A DNA stretch of 64,000 nt, taken from Leptobrachium leishanense (Eukaryota > Chordata > Amphibia > Anura > Megophryidae). The translations under genes and the position numbers were made by a program. This document shows, piece after piece, positions 1-11,114 of the stretch; the first letter of the stretch is position 1, and every line of letters begins with the position of its first letter. Under the pieces are notes generated by a model. The model was not told the DNA's origin. It made no database searches and saw only the letters and a program-made list of their open reading frames with translations. The stretch lies in contig CM019064.1 of assembly GCA_009667805.1 (NCBI GenBank), forward strand, positions 72,786,400-72,850,399. Direction: 5' to 3'.

Positions 1-249
1 TGGGTAGGATTAGAGGAACACTGGTATTCTCCTCCACGTTTGTTAACAGCACCTTCTCGACTGCCGGAGGTGGAGGCCTGTGAGGGCAGTGGCATGTCGC
101 TGTCACATTTATTATTATAAGCCCCAAGCCACTGGGCATGAGTAGTGTCTTTGGGGTGTGTATATCCTCGCCATTTCCATACCCCTCTATCCGAATCTCA
201 TTTTTTTATTATAGCCGCACACATCACACAAGGGTGGAGACTGGCATGT

Positions 250-665
250 CCATCCCCCAACGAGAAAAGACGTTTGTGAGGGCCCTAAGAACGAGCAACT
301 GTACTAGTGGCCTGCTCTACTGATGAGCCCACTGAGGTCTCACAAGGTTTTAGCTCAATTGTGCCATTGCAGGGATGAGTGCTCAATATTCAAATCAGAC
401 TAGACTCACCCAGAAAGGGTGAAGTGCCAAGGATGTCATCTCTGCACAAGAGGGGTAGCAACCACCGACAATTGATTCAGTACTGGCCACCCTTTCTGGG
501 TGATAGCATCTGATTTGCATAGGGAGCAGTTATCCCTGTAATGGCACAATCAAGCTTATAACCTTGCAAAACATGAGCGGGCCCCACCATAGAGTAGACC
601 ACTAGTGCCATTGCTCGTGCTCAGGACCCTCACAAACCTCTTTATTTCACCATACCCCAAGGGAC
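250..665. repeat. Imperfect fold-back (old palindromic repeat)
   Basis: The left half (about 260-425) and the right half (about 490-660) are inverted copies with many mismatches. Shared blocks include TTTGTGAGGG, ACTAGTGG, GTGCCATT and CACCCAGAAAGGGT, the last flanking the centre near 455. I see no clear target duplication and no protein. The low arm identity suggests an old element. The flanking bases 1-250 show nothing recognisable. Confidence 0.6.
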
Positions 666-1557
666 TGTATCCCGCATCTAACACCCATGAGTTTGAGCCA
701 ATGGGAACAACTGAAAGATCCTTCTCCATTCATTGTTAGTAATGTTACATCATTGTTAGTAGCAACAGCTGTTCAGTCCATAGTATTTAACTTCAGTGGT
801 GCTGGTATAGTAGCAGCAGTCGATGGTTGCTCGCCATTACACTGATATCCCCCAATGAAAACTCAACAGGCCGTTTTTTTTTGCTATTCTATCTCTTATA
901 ATGGCAGCTGGTTAGACACCACTTAATTTTGCATGTATGAATAAATGAATCACTGGATGAAAATGCATGCATTGAGCTATTCAGTTTTCGTTTGTTTTGC
1001 CCATGTGATGGTTACTTGATTTGTTATGTGTCGAAAAGTAGGATGGGTCGCTATTGATACAAAAATGGACCCACAAGTCTACTGATAAATCCGACAGAGA
1101 GACAGATCTGTACAGCTTGGTATTTGTAAAGAATGTTTGACTTGTTATACTGCTTAAAGTGTTTGTCTCTTGTAAAAACAATGTAACCATTCTAATCTCT
1201 ATGAATCCTGATCTTCCATCATCTAACTTTGTCACAGAACAGAATCTACTTTTATGCTTTCCTGTGTTTATTCTTTCAGCTTAAATAATTAAAATGCTGC
1301 AAACAAACAACCCAACTGAGTGTTGTGAATGCAACCCTCATACAAGCATGTTTCTGAATAATATAAATATGAACACTTTGTAAATAAATGAAGATGGCGA
1401 TAGCAAAACATAATATCAAGTAAAAAATAAAAAAAATGGCAAAAACAGCGAATATATACTGTAAATACTAAATAAGTAGACGATGCTCACAAACCATTTA
1501 ATGTAAATAAGTATTGCTTCAGGGAACCACTGTAAATAATTGAAAGATAAAATAAAC
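666..1557. other. Unassigned AT-rich sequence
   Basis: I see no repeat termini, tandem structure or coding signal in this stretch. Short open frames here have no recognisable protein features. A CATTGTTAGTA motif is repeated near 735-760. Confidence 0.5.
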
Positions 1558-1559
1558 TA

Positions 1560-2793
1560 GAGATGTGCAATTTGTTTCGTTCCAAATTGAAATTCGGATG
1601 AAATTCACCATTTTCGTGGTTCTGGAGCATTTCCGAAAACGAAATATTGACCACCCGAAATTTCGAATCAATCCGAAATTTCGGATTGATTCGATGCGAT
1701 GATTTGGATCATTCAGTGATTCGGATCATTTTGGTGAATTGGATCATTTTGGAGATTCAGATCATTTCGGCGATCCGGATCATTTCAGGTGATTCGGATC
1801 ACTTGGTTTTTCGCTTTTTTATGAGTTATTTCATTTTTTTACTGCTTATTTAAGAATGGGAAGTAGATTACTACCAATAGAATGTAAGTTTCTTTACTTA
1901 ATTATACTTTAGGATTTTTTAGGCATCTTTTGGGTGAAACTTTAGGTTTCCTAACTTTTTTTAAAGAAACAAGGCTTTTTAACCCATAGGTTTCAATGCA
2001 GCATATGAATCCGCACACTGCCGGGCAGCGCCTCTCTGCAGTATAATTAATGCAGCATATGAATCCACACTCTGCCGGGCAGCGTCTCTCTGCAGTATAA
2101 TTAATGCAGCATACGAATCCACACACTGCCGGGCAGCGTCTCTCTGCAGTATAATTAATGCAGCATATGAATCTGTAATTCACATGATGCATTAATTATA
2201 ACTCATAAAAAACAAAAAAACTAACTGATCAAAAAATGAATCGATCCGAATCAATGAATCGATCTCCAGAGAGGTGCTGCCCGGTAGTGTGCGGATTCAT
2301 ATGCTAAATTATTCTGCAGAGAGGCGCTGCCCAGCAGTGTGTGGATTCACATGCTGCATTAATTATACTGCAGAGAGGCGTGGCCCGGCAGTGTGCGGAT
2401 TCATATACTGCATTGAAACCTATGGGTTAAAAAACCTTGTTTCTTTAAAAAAAAAGTTAGGAAATCTTAAATTTCACCCAAACAATGCCTAAGAAATCCT
2501 AAAAGAATAAATAAGTAAAGAAACTTTCATTCTATTGGTAGTAATCTACTTCCCATTCTTAAATAAGCAAAAAAAAAAACGAAATAACTCATAAAAAAGC
2601 GAAAAACCAAGTGATCCGAATCACCTGAAATGATCCGAATCGGCAAAATTATTCGAATCGCCGAATCGATCCAGATCACCGAATCGATCCAAATCACCAA
2701 ATCAAAATGATCCGAAACAAAAGAAAAACTGTCCGAAATGATCCGAAACGAGAAAAAAAAAACACCCGGAAAAAAAAAAGTCATGCACAACTC
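1560..2793. mobile_element. TA-flanked fold-back element (GAGATGTGCA family)
   Basis: The left end reads TA-GAGATGTGCA (TA at 1558-1559) and the right end reads TGCACAACTC-TA (TA at 2794-2795), so the termini are inverted and flanked by TA. The two halves mirror each other: CGAAA/GATTCGGATCA-rich outer arms, then a block with AACCCATAGGTTTCAATGCA, then tandem units. It carries no protein, so it is non-autonomous. The TA flank would fit a Tc1/mariner-type target, but the transposase family is not shown. Related ends occur at 19137-20615 and 61822-62280. Confidence 0.7.
1998..2425. repeat. About 60-bp tandem units in inverted orientation
   Basis: A unit of about 60 bp containing GCATATGAATCC, CTGCCGGGCAGCG and CTCTCTGCAGTATAATTAA is repeated about three times at 1998-2170. 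It recurs in reverse complement at about 2262-2425, where CTGCAGAGAGGC and GTGCGGATTCATAT are visible. This forms the core of the surrounding fold-back element. Open frames through it are by-products of a stop-free unit. Confidence 0.75.
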
Positions 2794-2795
2794 TA

Positions 2796-3366
2796 AAAGA
2801 AACACACATTAAAATGACATTTTCAAACACTGCTTTCAAATACTTATAAAAAAGGATTAGGGAACAATGAAAATAAAGATATCTGTCTAAAAGAAATCTA
2901 TCTTTTATTATGCGTCAATTACCGCATACATTACGTACTTCCTATTCCTATCAGTTACAATTTCTATGAGTCACATATTTAATTTACAAATTGCACATAT
3001 ATTTATTTCCCTTTAAGACTGAAATCATATATTTTTAGACTTTGATTAAACCATAGATATTACTTACATTCATGCTATAAAAAGAAAGAATTAAAAAGCT
3101 AATTCTGAACTCTTCTGAATTTTTAATGACATGGAATTCTATCAACATATATAATTATTTCTACACAGACTGTAATTTAAAATGAATTCTAATTCACTGG
3201 AAAATAATAAAGGAACATGATTAAGTTGCTCATAAGTAATGCACCAGTCAATGGCCAAGAAATTAATTGTTTCTGTGATATAAGTTACATTTTGTAGTAT
3301 AGATGACCTGTTGCAATACAATTATTATCTGTAATGTTAATCCCTTCACTGCCACTTTTGTGTACA
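2796..3366. other. Unassigned AT-rich sequence
   Basis: No repeat end or coding signal recognised between the fold-back element and the Tc1-bearing repeat. Confidence 0.45.
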
Positions 3367-3458
3367 CATAGGGCACTATTACGACCATCACGCTAAAACG
3401 AGGACGCTAAGGAGAAAAACCTGCAGGTTTCTCCTTAGCACCCTGGCTTAGCGTGATA

Positions 3459-4703
3459 TACACTATATTGCCAAAAGTATTCGCTCACCCATCCAAATAA
3501 TCAGAATCAGGTGTTCCAATCACTTACATGGCCACAGGTGTATAAAATGAAGCACCTAAGCATGCAGACTGTTTTTACAAACATTTGTGAAAGAATGGGT
3601 CGCTCTCAGCAGCTCAGTGAATTCCAGCGTGGAATTGTGATAGGATGCCACCTGTGCAACAAATCAAGTCGTGAAATTTCCTCGCTCCTAAATATTCCAC
3701 AGTCAACTGTCAGCTGTATTATAAGAACTTGGAAGTGTTTGGGAATGACAGCAACTCAGCCACAAAGTGGTAGGCCACGTAAACTGACGGAGCAGGGTCA
3801 GCGGATGCTAAGGCGCATAGTGCGAAGAGGTCGCCAACTTTCTGCAGAGTCAATCGCTACAGACCTCCAAACTTCATGCGGCCTTCAGATCAGCTCAAGA
3901 ACAGTGCGCAGAGTGCTTCATGGAATGGGTTTCCATGGCCGAGCAGCTGCATCCAAGCCATACATCACCAAGTGCAATGCACAGCGTCGGACGCAGTGGT
4001 GTAAAGCACGCCAACCACTGGACTCTAGAGCAGTGGAGATGCGTTCTCTGGAGTGACGAATCGCGCTTCTCCATCTGGCAATCTGATGGACGAGTCTGGG
4101 TTTGGCGGTTGCCAGGGAGAACGGTACTTGTCTGACTGCATTGTGCCAAGTGTAAAATTTGGTGGAGGGTGGATTATGGTGTGGGGGTATTTTTTAGGAG
4201 CTGGGCTTGGCCCCTTAGTTCCAGTATAGGGGAACTCTGAATGCTTCAACATACCAAGACATTTTGGACAATTCCATGCTCCCAACTTTGTGGGAACAAT
4301 TTGGAGCTGGCCCCTTCCTCTTCCAACATGACTGTGCACCAGTGCACAAAGCAAGGTCCATAAAGACATGGATGACAGAGTCTGGTGTGGATAAACTTGA
4401 CTGGCCTGCACGGAGTCCTGACCTCAACCCGATAGAACACCTTTGGGATGAATTAGAGAGGAGACTGAGAGCCAGGCCTTCTCGTCCAACATCAGTGTGT
4501 GACCTCACAAATGCGCTTCTGGAAGAATGGTCAAAAATTCCCATAAACACACTCCTAAACCATGGGGACAGCCTTCCCAGAAGAGTTGAAGCTGTTATAG
4601 CTTCAAAGGGTGGACCGACGTCATATGGATTAGGAATGGGATGTCACTTAAGTTCATATGCGAGTCAAGGCAGGTGAGCGGATACTTTTGGCAATATATT
4701 GTA
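3459..4703 (+). mobile_element. Tc1/mariner transposon, 1245 bp
   Basis: Inverted termini begin TACACTATATTGCCAAAAG on the left and end with its near complement CTTTTGGCAATATATTGTA on the right. A duplicated TA target is at 3457-3458 and 4704-4705. The uninterrupted site AGCGTGATATTAAGG at 35459 in a related repeat confirms the boundary. The termini match each other closely, which suggests moderate age. Inside is one transposase gene in plus orientation, disabled by frameshifts. Confidence 0.95.
3595..4677 (+). pseudogene. Tc1-family transposase pseudogene
   Basis: Tc1 transposases bind the inverted termini and cut and paste the element into TA sites using a DDE catalytic triad. I place the start at 3595 (MGRSQQLSEF), the usual Tc1 start, rather than at the upstream in-frame ATG at 3511. 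The N-terminal part is a paired-like helix-turn-helix (SSREISSLLNIPQSTVS) followed by GRPRKLTEQ. The first catalytic Asp lies in LWSDESRF (about 4048-4072), the second in FQHDCAPVHKA (about 4321-4353), and the Glu in DLNPIEHLWDELE (about 4420-4458), giving DD34E spacing. The frame is broken at least three times: near 4010, near 4130 and at an extra base near 4227. All motifs survive but no intact protein can be made. It fills almost the whole element. Confidence 0.93.
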
Positions 4704-4860
4704 TATTACAGTGCAGGCACTAAACCAGCAGCCTGCACCGTAAGATGGCGTTAAGCATCAGGATGCTCGCAAATATTCCCTCCAAGGAGTCCATAGGACT
4801 CCTTCGATGCTTCCGCTGTCGGTCACATGACCTGCAGGATCTCACCTCGCGTGATCCAAT

Positions 4861-7370
4861 AGCTCAGCGTAGTTATTCGCAGAGGGTGACTGTGACGGAA
4901 ACCCGCTTCTTCCGCCTGTCCTGGCTCTCCAGACAGTTCCTTACCAAGATCAGCCCGGCCACTGAGTTGCTCGAAACTCAGTGCCTCGAGCAGCCTGATC
5001 TGTGTAGCTCCGGACCTGCTTGGTCTGATCCTCTGCCTTGGAGCCTCTTTGAATTTCCAGAAGGCCACTCTGTGCCTTCTGAGGGTGAGAGTGGGTACCC
5101 TGAATGAGACACCAGGCAAGCTGTATGTTCAAACAGGAATCTGAGACTTTTATTGATAAACGCCACTATTTATGCCCAGGTCCAACAGTTATAATTTGCA
5201 TACCAACCGACGAACATTGACCTACTAAAACTCTAATTACATTATGTCAGTTAGATATTTACAGTAAACATTCCTTAGCCTTCATATCACACATCATTTA
5301 CATAATCTATTGTTCTAATTGTCGAGATATATATTCAATAAGACACTTATACGAGATATAATTATCAATCGTTTATATTTCCTAGAAATTCTCCTAAATT
5401 CTTTTAATTGTCTGTGTTTTGCTTTGAAGAATACACTAATCAATAATCGTATAAAAGCATATATATATTTATTACGTATACAAAAAATTTCAAATCTCAT
5501 ATCATAAACAAAGATTTATAAACAACATATCCATCCATCAGCACATAGACACTAGCTTCCCAATATATGTATCTCCTGTTAGTAACTGCATATATGATTA
5601 ATATCATTTACTTTATCAGTTAGTAACTATACACAAATGGTTAATAAACATTTCTGCCAACGAAAACAATTAACCTATATTTCCCAGCAAACCAATGTTT
5701 AACAAGCTAGATCTTGTAGAGATATGTGTATCTCTCTATGCTACGTGGAACAACAAAAGATGAGCTATCACTTATTCTATTTCTAGAATGATAAGTAATA
5801 AAAACTTATTTAGTGAATCCTCCCCTAATATCGAGGATTAAGCTTCTAATCTTCTGCTTTTTATATTGTAGTTATATAATTCCTTGCTTATTAATTTCAA
5901 TCACAGTAACTTCCAAATTCAATATATATATATATCCGTATATCATTGCAACAGTTACTTTAGGATAAAATCCTTATATCCGATTCTTCTTCATATCTCA
6001 TTCATTAATTACATTAATTCCTTAATTTTGCTTTCTCATACATTACCTCTCCAATCTGGATTCAATGAGTTACAGCAGCAATATTCTTTGAATATATAGT
6101 TTTTGGAATATGTAAAAATTATCAATGTCAGATATTCAATGCATGTGAGTTAGAGGTGTGGTCCTAATTAAGTGATATGTAATATCTTAAATGCATTGTG
6201 TGTTGGAATGATCTGAATCTCTGAATCAATGCATTATCGTGTCCTGGGATGATATGGATGCCAATGCATTATCGTGTCCTGGAATGATCTGACTTGCAAC
6301 AAACAGTACAGCTCCAATTATAGTCAATTTGACGTCACTGACAATCTACCCCTTTCATTTAAATATTACTCTCTCTATATTAATATAATATTTACTATAC
6401 CTCAAGAGGGCAGTGTTGCTCTTCAAATTAATTCCACAATTTAATTTTAATATATCTTATCTCAGGTCAAAAATCAATCTGTCTTAACAAAGACCCTATA
6501 TTCAATCCTAGACTTCAGGTCTCTCCTGTCAAAATTAAATTAATATCTCTACTCCTCTCAAAATTCAGCTAAATTCCTTTCTAGTTAAAATCAACAGAAA
6601 TTCTATTCTTCAGTAATTATACCATTTACCAGTTATACTCTACAAATATTTGGAGCATCTATTTTCTGCTGTAAATATAATAACACATATATTGATTATA
6701 AGAATATATTTCGTGAATATAATTATACAATTGCAAAGAGATTTTAAATTTGTTCCTATACCCAAAAAGAAAAATATCTTTAATTCAAGGACTTGTTAAA
6801 ACAAACCAATAAATTTAAATATGACATGTCTGGCACATAGCTCAGCATTATATCAAATAAAGACATTTTATCATCTATAACATCATGTCTGGTATTTATA
6901 AAAATATAAACCATAACTCTTCTGGTTCACCTAGCCATGAACTATTTAAAAAAAATCTGTTCATTTCTAAAACTAGGGAAAATTGAAAAAGAAATACTTT
7001 ACATTAAAACAAGATGGCTACAGGCATCAATTTTAATTTTTCCATTATAATATACCTGACATAATAGATCAGAATACTTTTGCAGCCAAACACTGTCCCA
7101 GACTCATGACTCGTTAACAAGATAACAGACACAGAGAAAAGCAATCTTGCATAATCACACATTACTAAAACATTCCACACAAAAGAGGGCATTGAACATT
7201 GCTTCAGGTTGAATCTTTAAAACACATCTCCAAGTGCCCATTCACATACAGTAATAGAAATACATTTAAAACTAAAGCTAAGCAATTTACACTACATTTA
7301 AAACCACACCACGCAATATAAATGAACATAAAGTCTTTCCAAAGCAAATGTCTGTGTCTTTTGGTGTTTT
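4861..7370. other. AT-rich tract with a possible LTR-like end
   Basis: This is mostly AT-rich sequence with no coding signal I trust. On the minus strand an AATAAA hexamer (plus positions 5149-5154) is followed by TCTCAGATTCCTG and then GGGTACCCACTCTC, which resembles the poly(A)-to-U5 part of an LTR. I could not find matching ends or a target duplication, so this is only a suggestion. Near 6220-6290 the segment AATGCATTATCGTGTCCTGG occurs twice. Confidence 0.3.
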
Positions 7371-7424
7371 TGTTAGGAAAATAAAAGTCTTGGGGTTTGA
7401 CTTGGGGAGCGCTATGTGAGTTCT

Positions 7425-7856
7425 ATGACAGCGACTTAGGGACTTTTTTCTCCCAGTCTTCCTCTGCTCCCAGCAGCAAGAAGAAGCGGATGGAGCCAGC
7501 ATTCTTCTCGCAGGATGGGGTTTCAGCTGGTGATAACTTATTCTGCATAAGCGGAATCCGTTAGCACCAGGTCCTAGCTGTGGTTACCTTTTCAGTTAAT
7601 CGCAGCAGGACTGTAATTTGCATTAGGACTTTGAAATCCTAATGATAATTAACACTTGCTCTTCCTATGTTTAACATGGGGAGCGCAAAGTACAGTAAAC
7701 TCGTGCTGAAAAGCGCAATATTCTAATTGCTAACGGGTTTTTAACTCATTAGCGTTCGGATTAAAATATGGAGCACCCGCTCAGGTCACCAAAGCTAACG
7801 TTAGCGCTCACACAGGTGTGCGCTAATGTTAGCGTTAGGAATGTAATATGGCCATA
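7425..7856. mobile_element. GGGCTCTATTAC-type element, 3' part
   Basis: The order of blocks matches the repeat at 22828-23874: GGACTTTTTTCTCCCAGTCTT, GCGGAATCCGTTA, GGGGAGCGCAAAGTACA, then GCTAATGTTAGCGTTAGGA and a GTAATATGG end. The 5' terminus is missing. No protein. It is rich in short hairpins built from GCTAACG/CGTTAGC. Confidence 0.6.
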
Positions 7857-7996
7857 GGCGTGCGCAGCCTATTGTATTAAGGTGTGCAACCAAAAGTTCA
7901 AACACACACAAATATATATAAATATATTCAAGCACCCTTATGCAAACATACACAGACACACACTCACGCATTCAGCCAAAATATATCATTACTATA

Positions 7997-8138
7997 GGGG
8001 TCATTCACAGAGCACCGAAATGTCGCTGACTGTTGTTCCCCGCACTTCGGGGAATCAAATTGCCCCACCCTGTGGTAAATTCACCATTCACCGCAGGGCC
8101 CCCAAAGTGCAGGGAAACAGCCACTCGCAACAGGAACC
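7997..8138. repeat. CAGGGTTATTC-family fold-back, one end only
   Basis: It begins after TA at 7995 with AGGGGTCATTCACAGAGCACCGAAATGTCG, the family's left end, and runs through CCGCACTTCGGGGAATC. At about 8138 it switches abruptly to the TTAACCTCCCTGG-type element, so the rest is lost. Confidence 0.65.
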
Positions 8139-8341
8139 AGGATGCCGCGATCGGCCGGAGGTGACTGCGAGAGGATAGCGAGGGAGTGCAGGGACAGGTA
8201 TGTAACAGCCCAGGTGTGGCTTGGGGTTACTGCTTTCAGCATTGAAATTTAACCCCGAGCCACACTCGAGAAAACCGCCAGGGGGCTGAATAAATGCACC
8301 GATTTTGACCTAAAAATGTAAAAATCAGACCACCAGGGAGG
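8139..8341. mobile_element. TTAA-type MITE (ACCTCCCTGG family), right half
   Basis: It ends CACCAGGGAGG followed by TTAA at 8342-8345. Upstream are GGAGTGCAGGGACAGGTATGTAACAG and TTTAACCCCGAGCCACACTCGAGA. The same blocks occur near the right end of the complete copy at 41719-42124. The left half is absent. TTAA targets fit piggyBac-like or Kolobok-like mobility, but no transposase is present. Confidence 0.7.
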
Positions 8342-8585
8342 TTAACCTTCTGCTGCCAAGCACCAATATTTAGTCTCCTACCTGTATCTCACGATGCTTT
8401 AGTCACTATTCTTACTTTGTGGAGTGCAGGCAGAAGATATAGCGGCAATTCTACTAGCAATACCAGCCTTTTGGATGCAGGGCAAGGGTCAATGCCGGGC
8501 TGAGACAAGGACACAGGTGCCGAATTTTATGCACAGCAGCCTGTTTAAAGACAAATACATGCATTTACACACACAGTCATACAGT

Positions 8586-9045
8586 GCAGTCAACACAGAA
8601 TCCACAGCAATAAAACCCCCAGCCATGTGCGGTGTGTATGAATATATCACAGAATCCACAGCAATAAAACTCACAGTAAGGTGCAGCGTATATGAGCATA
8701 CCATAGAATCCACAGCAATAAATCCCCCAGCAATGTGCGGTGTGTATGAGCGTATCACAGAATCCACAGCAATAAAATCCCCAGCAAAGTGCGGTGTGTA
8801 TGAGCTTATTACAGAATCCACAGCAATAAAACTCACAGTAATGTGTGGTGTGTATGAGCATATCACAGAGCTGCATAGTAGTAAAACTCACAGTAATGTG
8901 CGGTGTATATGAGCATATCAAAGTCCACAGCAATAAAACCCACAGTAATGTGCAGTGTATGAGCATATCACAAAGTCCACAGCAATAAAACCCCAGTAAT
9001 GTGTAGTGTATGAGCGTATCAAAGTCCACAGCAATAAAACCCCCA
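8586..9045. repeat. Minisatellite A, about 52-59 bp unit
   Basis: Nine units of about 52-59 bp each carry CACAGCAATAAAA, then CAGTAATGTGCGGTGTGTATGAGC and a TATCACAGA link. One further degenerate unit lies at 9175-9225 beyond an inserted hAT-like end. The same unit forms a second array at 50022-50372. Open frames on both strands here come from the stop-poor unit. Confidence 0.9.
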
Positions 9046-9124
9046 GTTTAAATACAAAAGTTGCCCCCTCTCCTGCTTTCCTTTCTTTTTGCAGGGAGGG
9101 GGTTGAGTATTGCTGGCCCAGAAG

Positions 9125-9465
9125 CAGGCCCGGACTGGGGATAAAAAACAGCCCTGGAAAAAATTTCATACCAGCCCCAGTAATATGCGGTGTGTTTGAG
9201 GGTATCACAGAGCTGTACAGTAATAAGCAGCTCACATTTGATATATTGCCCCCAGCTCATATGGACATATTGCCCCCAGCTCACATGAATATATTGTCCC
9301 CAACTCACATAAATATATAGGTGCTCACATGGATATATTTGCCCCCAGCAGCTCATACACGGATATATTTGCCCCCAGCAGCTCATACACAAATATATTT
9401 GCCCCCTGCAGCTCATACATGGCTATATTTGCCCCCACCAGCTCATACTTGGATATTATAGATGG
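9125..9465. repeat. hAT-like end plus minisatellite B (reverse orientation)
   Basis: CAGGCCCGGACTGGGGATAAAA at 9125 looks like a hAT-type terminus. From 9234 to about 9455 runs an array of GATATATTGCCCCCAGCTCATA and a longer GGATATATTTGCCCCCAGCAGCTCATAC unit. In reverse complement these read TATGAGCTGGGGGCAA, the same core as the arrays at 18953-21568 and 54345-55300. Confidence 0.7.
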
Positions 9466-9609
9466 TCAACGGAGCGCGAGCAAACTGGATGTACGGTTAA
9501 TCATTATACATGTCCATTGAAATATCTTCTAATCCATCAAAAGGACATCCTTTCTTCACCAAATATAAAATTTCTGCGGAAGAGAATGGATATAATAGCA
9601 CAGTATGTT

Positions 9610-10064
9610 GGTCCACCGTAAGATAAAAGAAAAGCGGTCGTGGTCTTACTCACATTCTTTTGAGCCTAACCTTGGCTCTAGGATGGATAGCGATTATGGG
9701 TCTTCAAAGAATGTTCAGGTGCCCATATACCCGCATTAGGTTTCTTCAAACACTTTCTCCTGCAGTGGATCATAAAAACAACAACGCACTTTCTGGTGCA
9801 ATATCGTTTAAAATAATAGTAAAGTGGATACTCAGAGGTTGCACTCACATATTAATGAGCCGCATTGGCTCCAAGATGTCGCATAGGAATATTAAGGTAA
9901 TTCCAAAACCTTCTTTCAATCACGTATCAGGAAGCAGCAGTAGTTTAAAATAAAAATAAATTTATTGATACATAAAATTATATTACCAGAACGCGTTTCG
10001 CTCCTCAGAGCTTCTTCAGCTGGTATCGATACCACCCCGTGCGCACGCCTATGAATATGACCCA
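9610..10064. repeat. Repeat with ACGCGTTTCGC / GAGCTTCTTCAG end
   Basis: It contains TTACTCACATTCTTTTGAGCC near 9648, a diverged second copy of that block near 9845 (GCACTCACATATTAATGAGCC), and an end with ACGCGTTTCGCTCCTCAGAGCTTCTTCAGC near 9991-10020. The palindrome at 14916-16107 has the related blocks TTACAATCTTTTGAGCC and ACGCGTTTCACCC...GCTTCCTCAG, so the two appear to share an origin. No protein seen. Confidence 0.5.
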
Positions 10065-10066
10065 TA

Positions 10067-10560
10067 AAGGGTAATTCAAAGAGCACCAAAATTACCACTG
10101 AATTGCTGCAAACAGTGTATTTCACCGTATTTCACGTGAAATTTCGTGGCAGTTCGGCTATTCAGAGAGCTGTCAATTCTCCAAATACTGGCGAATTTAT
10201 AGCGAAATACATGGCAGGTTGCCGCAGATTGCCGCAATTCAGCAACTTTCGGCGCAGTGAAATTGTCAAATAGAGAAGTAATGGTTAATCTCTTCAGAGA
10301 ACGCTAGACTGCACCAAAATTTCAATGAAATGACCTTATTTTCAGTGGTTCAGTTCGACAGGTTTAAACAGTTGAATTTCATAGGCTTCAATGTAAAAAT
10401 AGAATCGTTTGTATTCACCTTTTTATTCAACCGTTTGTTTCATTTTCAGCAAATAGCCTTTTTTATTTATTTGTTATAATTTTTGGGGTATTTTTCTGGG
10501 GGGGGTTTTGGCGAAATTTTTTATTCCAATTTTTTTAATGGCGGTTTATTTATTTTCAAT
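10067..10560. repeat. CAGGGTTATTC-family fold-back, left part
   Basis: It starts after TA at 10065 with AAGGGTAATTCAAAGAGCACC. It contains the family blocks GGCAGTTCGGCTATTCAGAGAGC, AGAGAAGTAATGGTTAATCT and TTTCATAGGCTTCAATGTA. It ends without its right terminus. Bases 10561-10893 that follow show nothing recognisable. Confidence 0.7.
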
Positions 10561-11081
10561 ATGGTAAACTGTAAAGCTAATATCCTAGGCCAAATGTAGC
10601 ATGGTTCACCACATATACAGGGTCTGTTGTTCTGCAATCTGCATCCAAAGCACGCTTGGCTGCATTGTAATTTGCTCTATGTGATGTTCACCATTAGAAA
10701 CTCTAAAACAATAGTTTTTACAATCCCCACAAAATGCGATTAAGTGCTTCAAAATGATGAAGTTTACATTAAAAAATTAACATTTTCAAAGCAAACACGT
10801 TTTATCCCATGTTAACATTAAAGATTGTTTCTATTCTGTTACAGTACGTATTGCAATTTGCTGCAACGTATTTTTCTGAACATCCTCAGTATTTTAACCA
10901 CTTCGCTGCTACGGACGCGCTGAGCGCGTCCAGGAAGTTCCCGCTGCTGTGCGGAGGACGCGCTCAGCGCGTCCGATCCTCCCGGCAGCGAAGCGGCGGT
11001 GTGGCGGAGATCCCCGGCGGCAAACAGTGAGGGACCAACATCCGGGATGTCGGCCCTCACTGTGGGATCATGGGAGTCGCG

Positions 11082-11114
11082 GTGACGTCATCACGCCTGG
11101 CGTGATGACGTCAC
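11082..11114. other. Perfect 33-bp palindrome with two TGACGTCA sites
   Basis: GTGACGTCATCACGCC is followed by a one-base centre and its exact complement. Each arm contains TGACGTCA, the cAMP-response-element consensus. It lies inside the TTAA element. Whether any ATF/CREB protein binds is unknown. Confidence 0.8.

Larger units (their letters stand above)
3367..4860. mobile_element. GGGCACTATTAC element, split by Tc1
   Basis: The sequence starts GGGCACTATTACGACC, followed by a stem-loop made of ACGCTAAGGAGAAA and TTTCTCCTTAGC. It stops at 3456 and resumes after the Tc1 insertion at 4706 with a region containing GGAGTCCATAGGACTCC. The same order, uninterrupted, is at 35372-35650, so this is one repeat cut by a later insertion. 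No protein is present. The right boundary is approximate because the 3' terminus is not visible. Confidence 0.7.

Noticed and set aside
5080..6345. Full LTR in minus orientation
   Set aside because: A poly(A)-like hexamer and TG/CA candidates exist, but no matching 5-bp duplication or defined ends could be found, so only an LTR-like hint is reported.
8424..9029. Open frames on both strands over 125-162 codons
   Set aside because: Minisatellite A translated. Both strands are open because the unit is poor in stops.
8586..9045. Possible CRISPR-like array of regular repeats
   Set aside because: Repeats are adjacent without unique spacers of constant size, and the DNA is clearly vertebrate.
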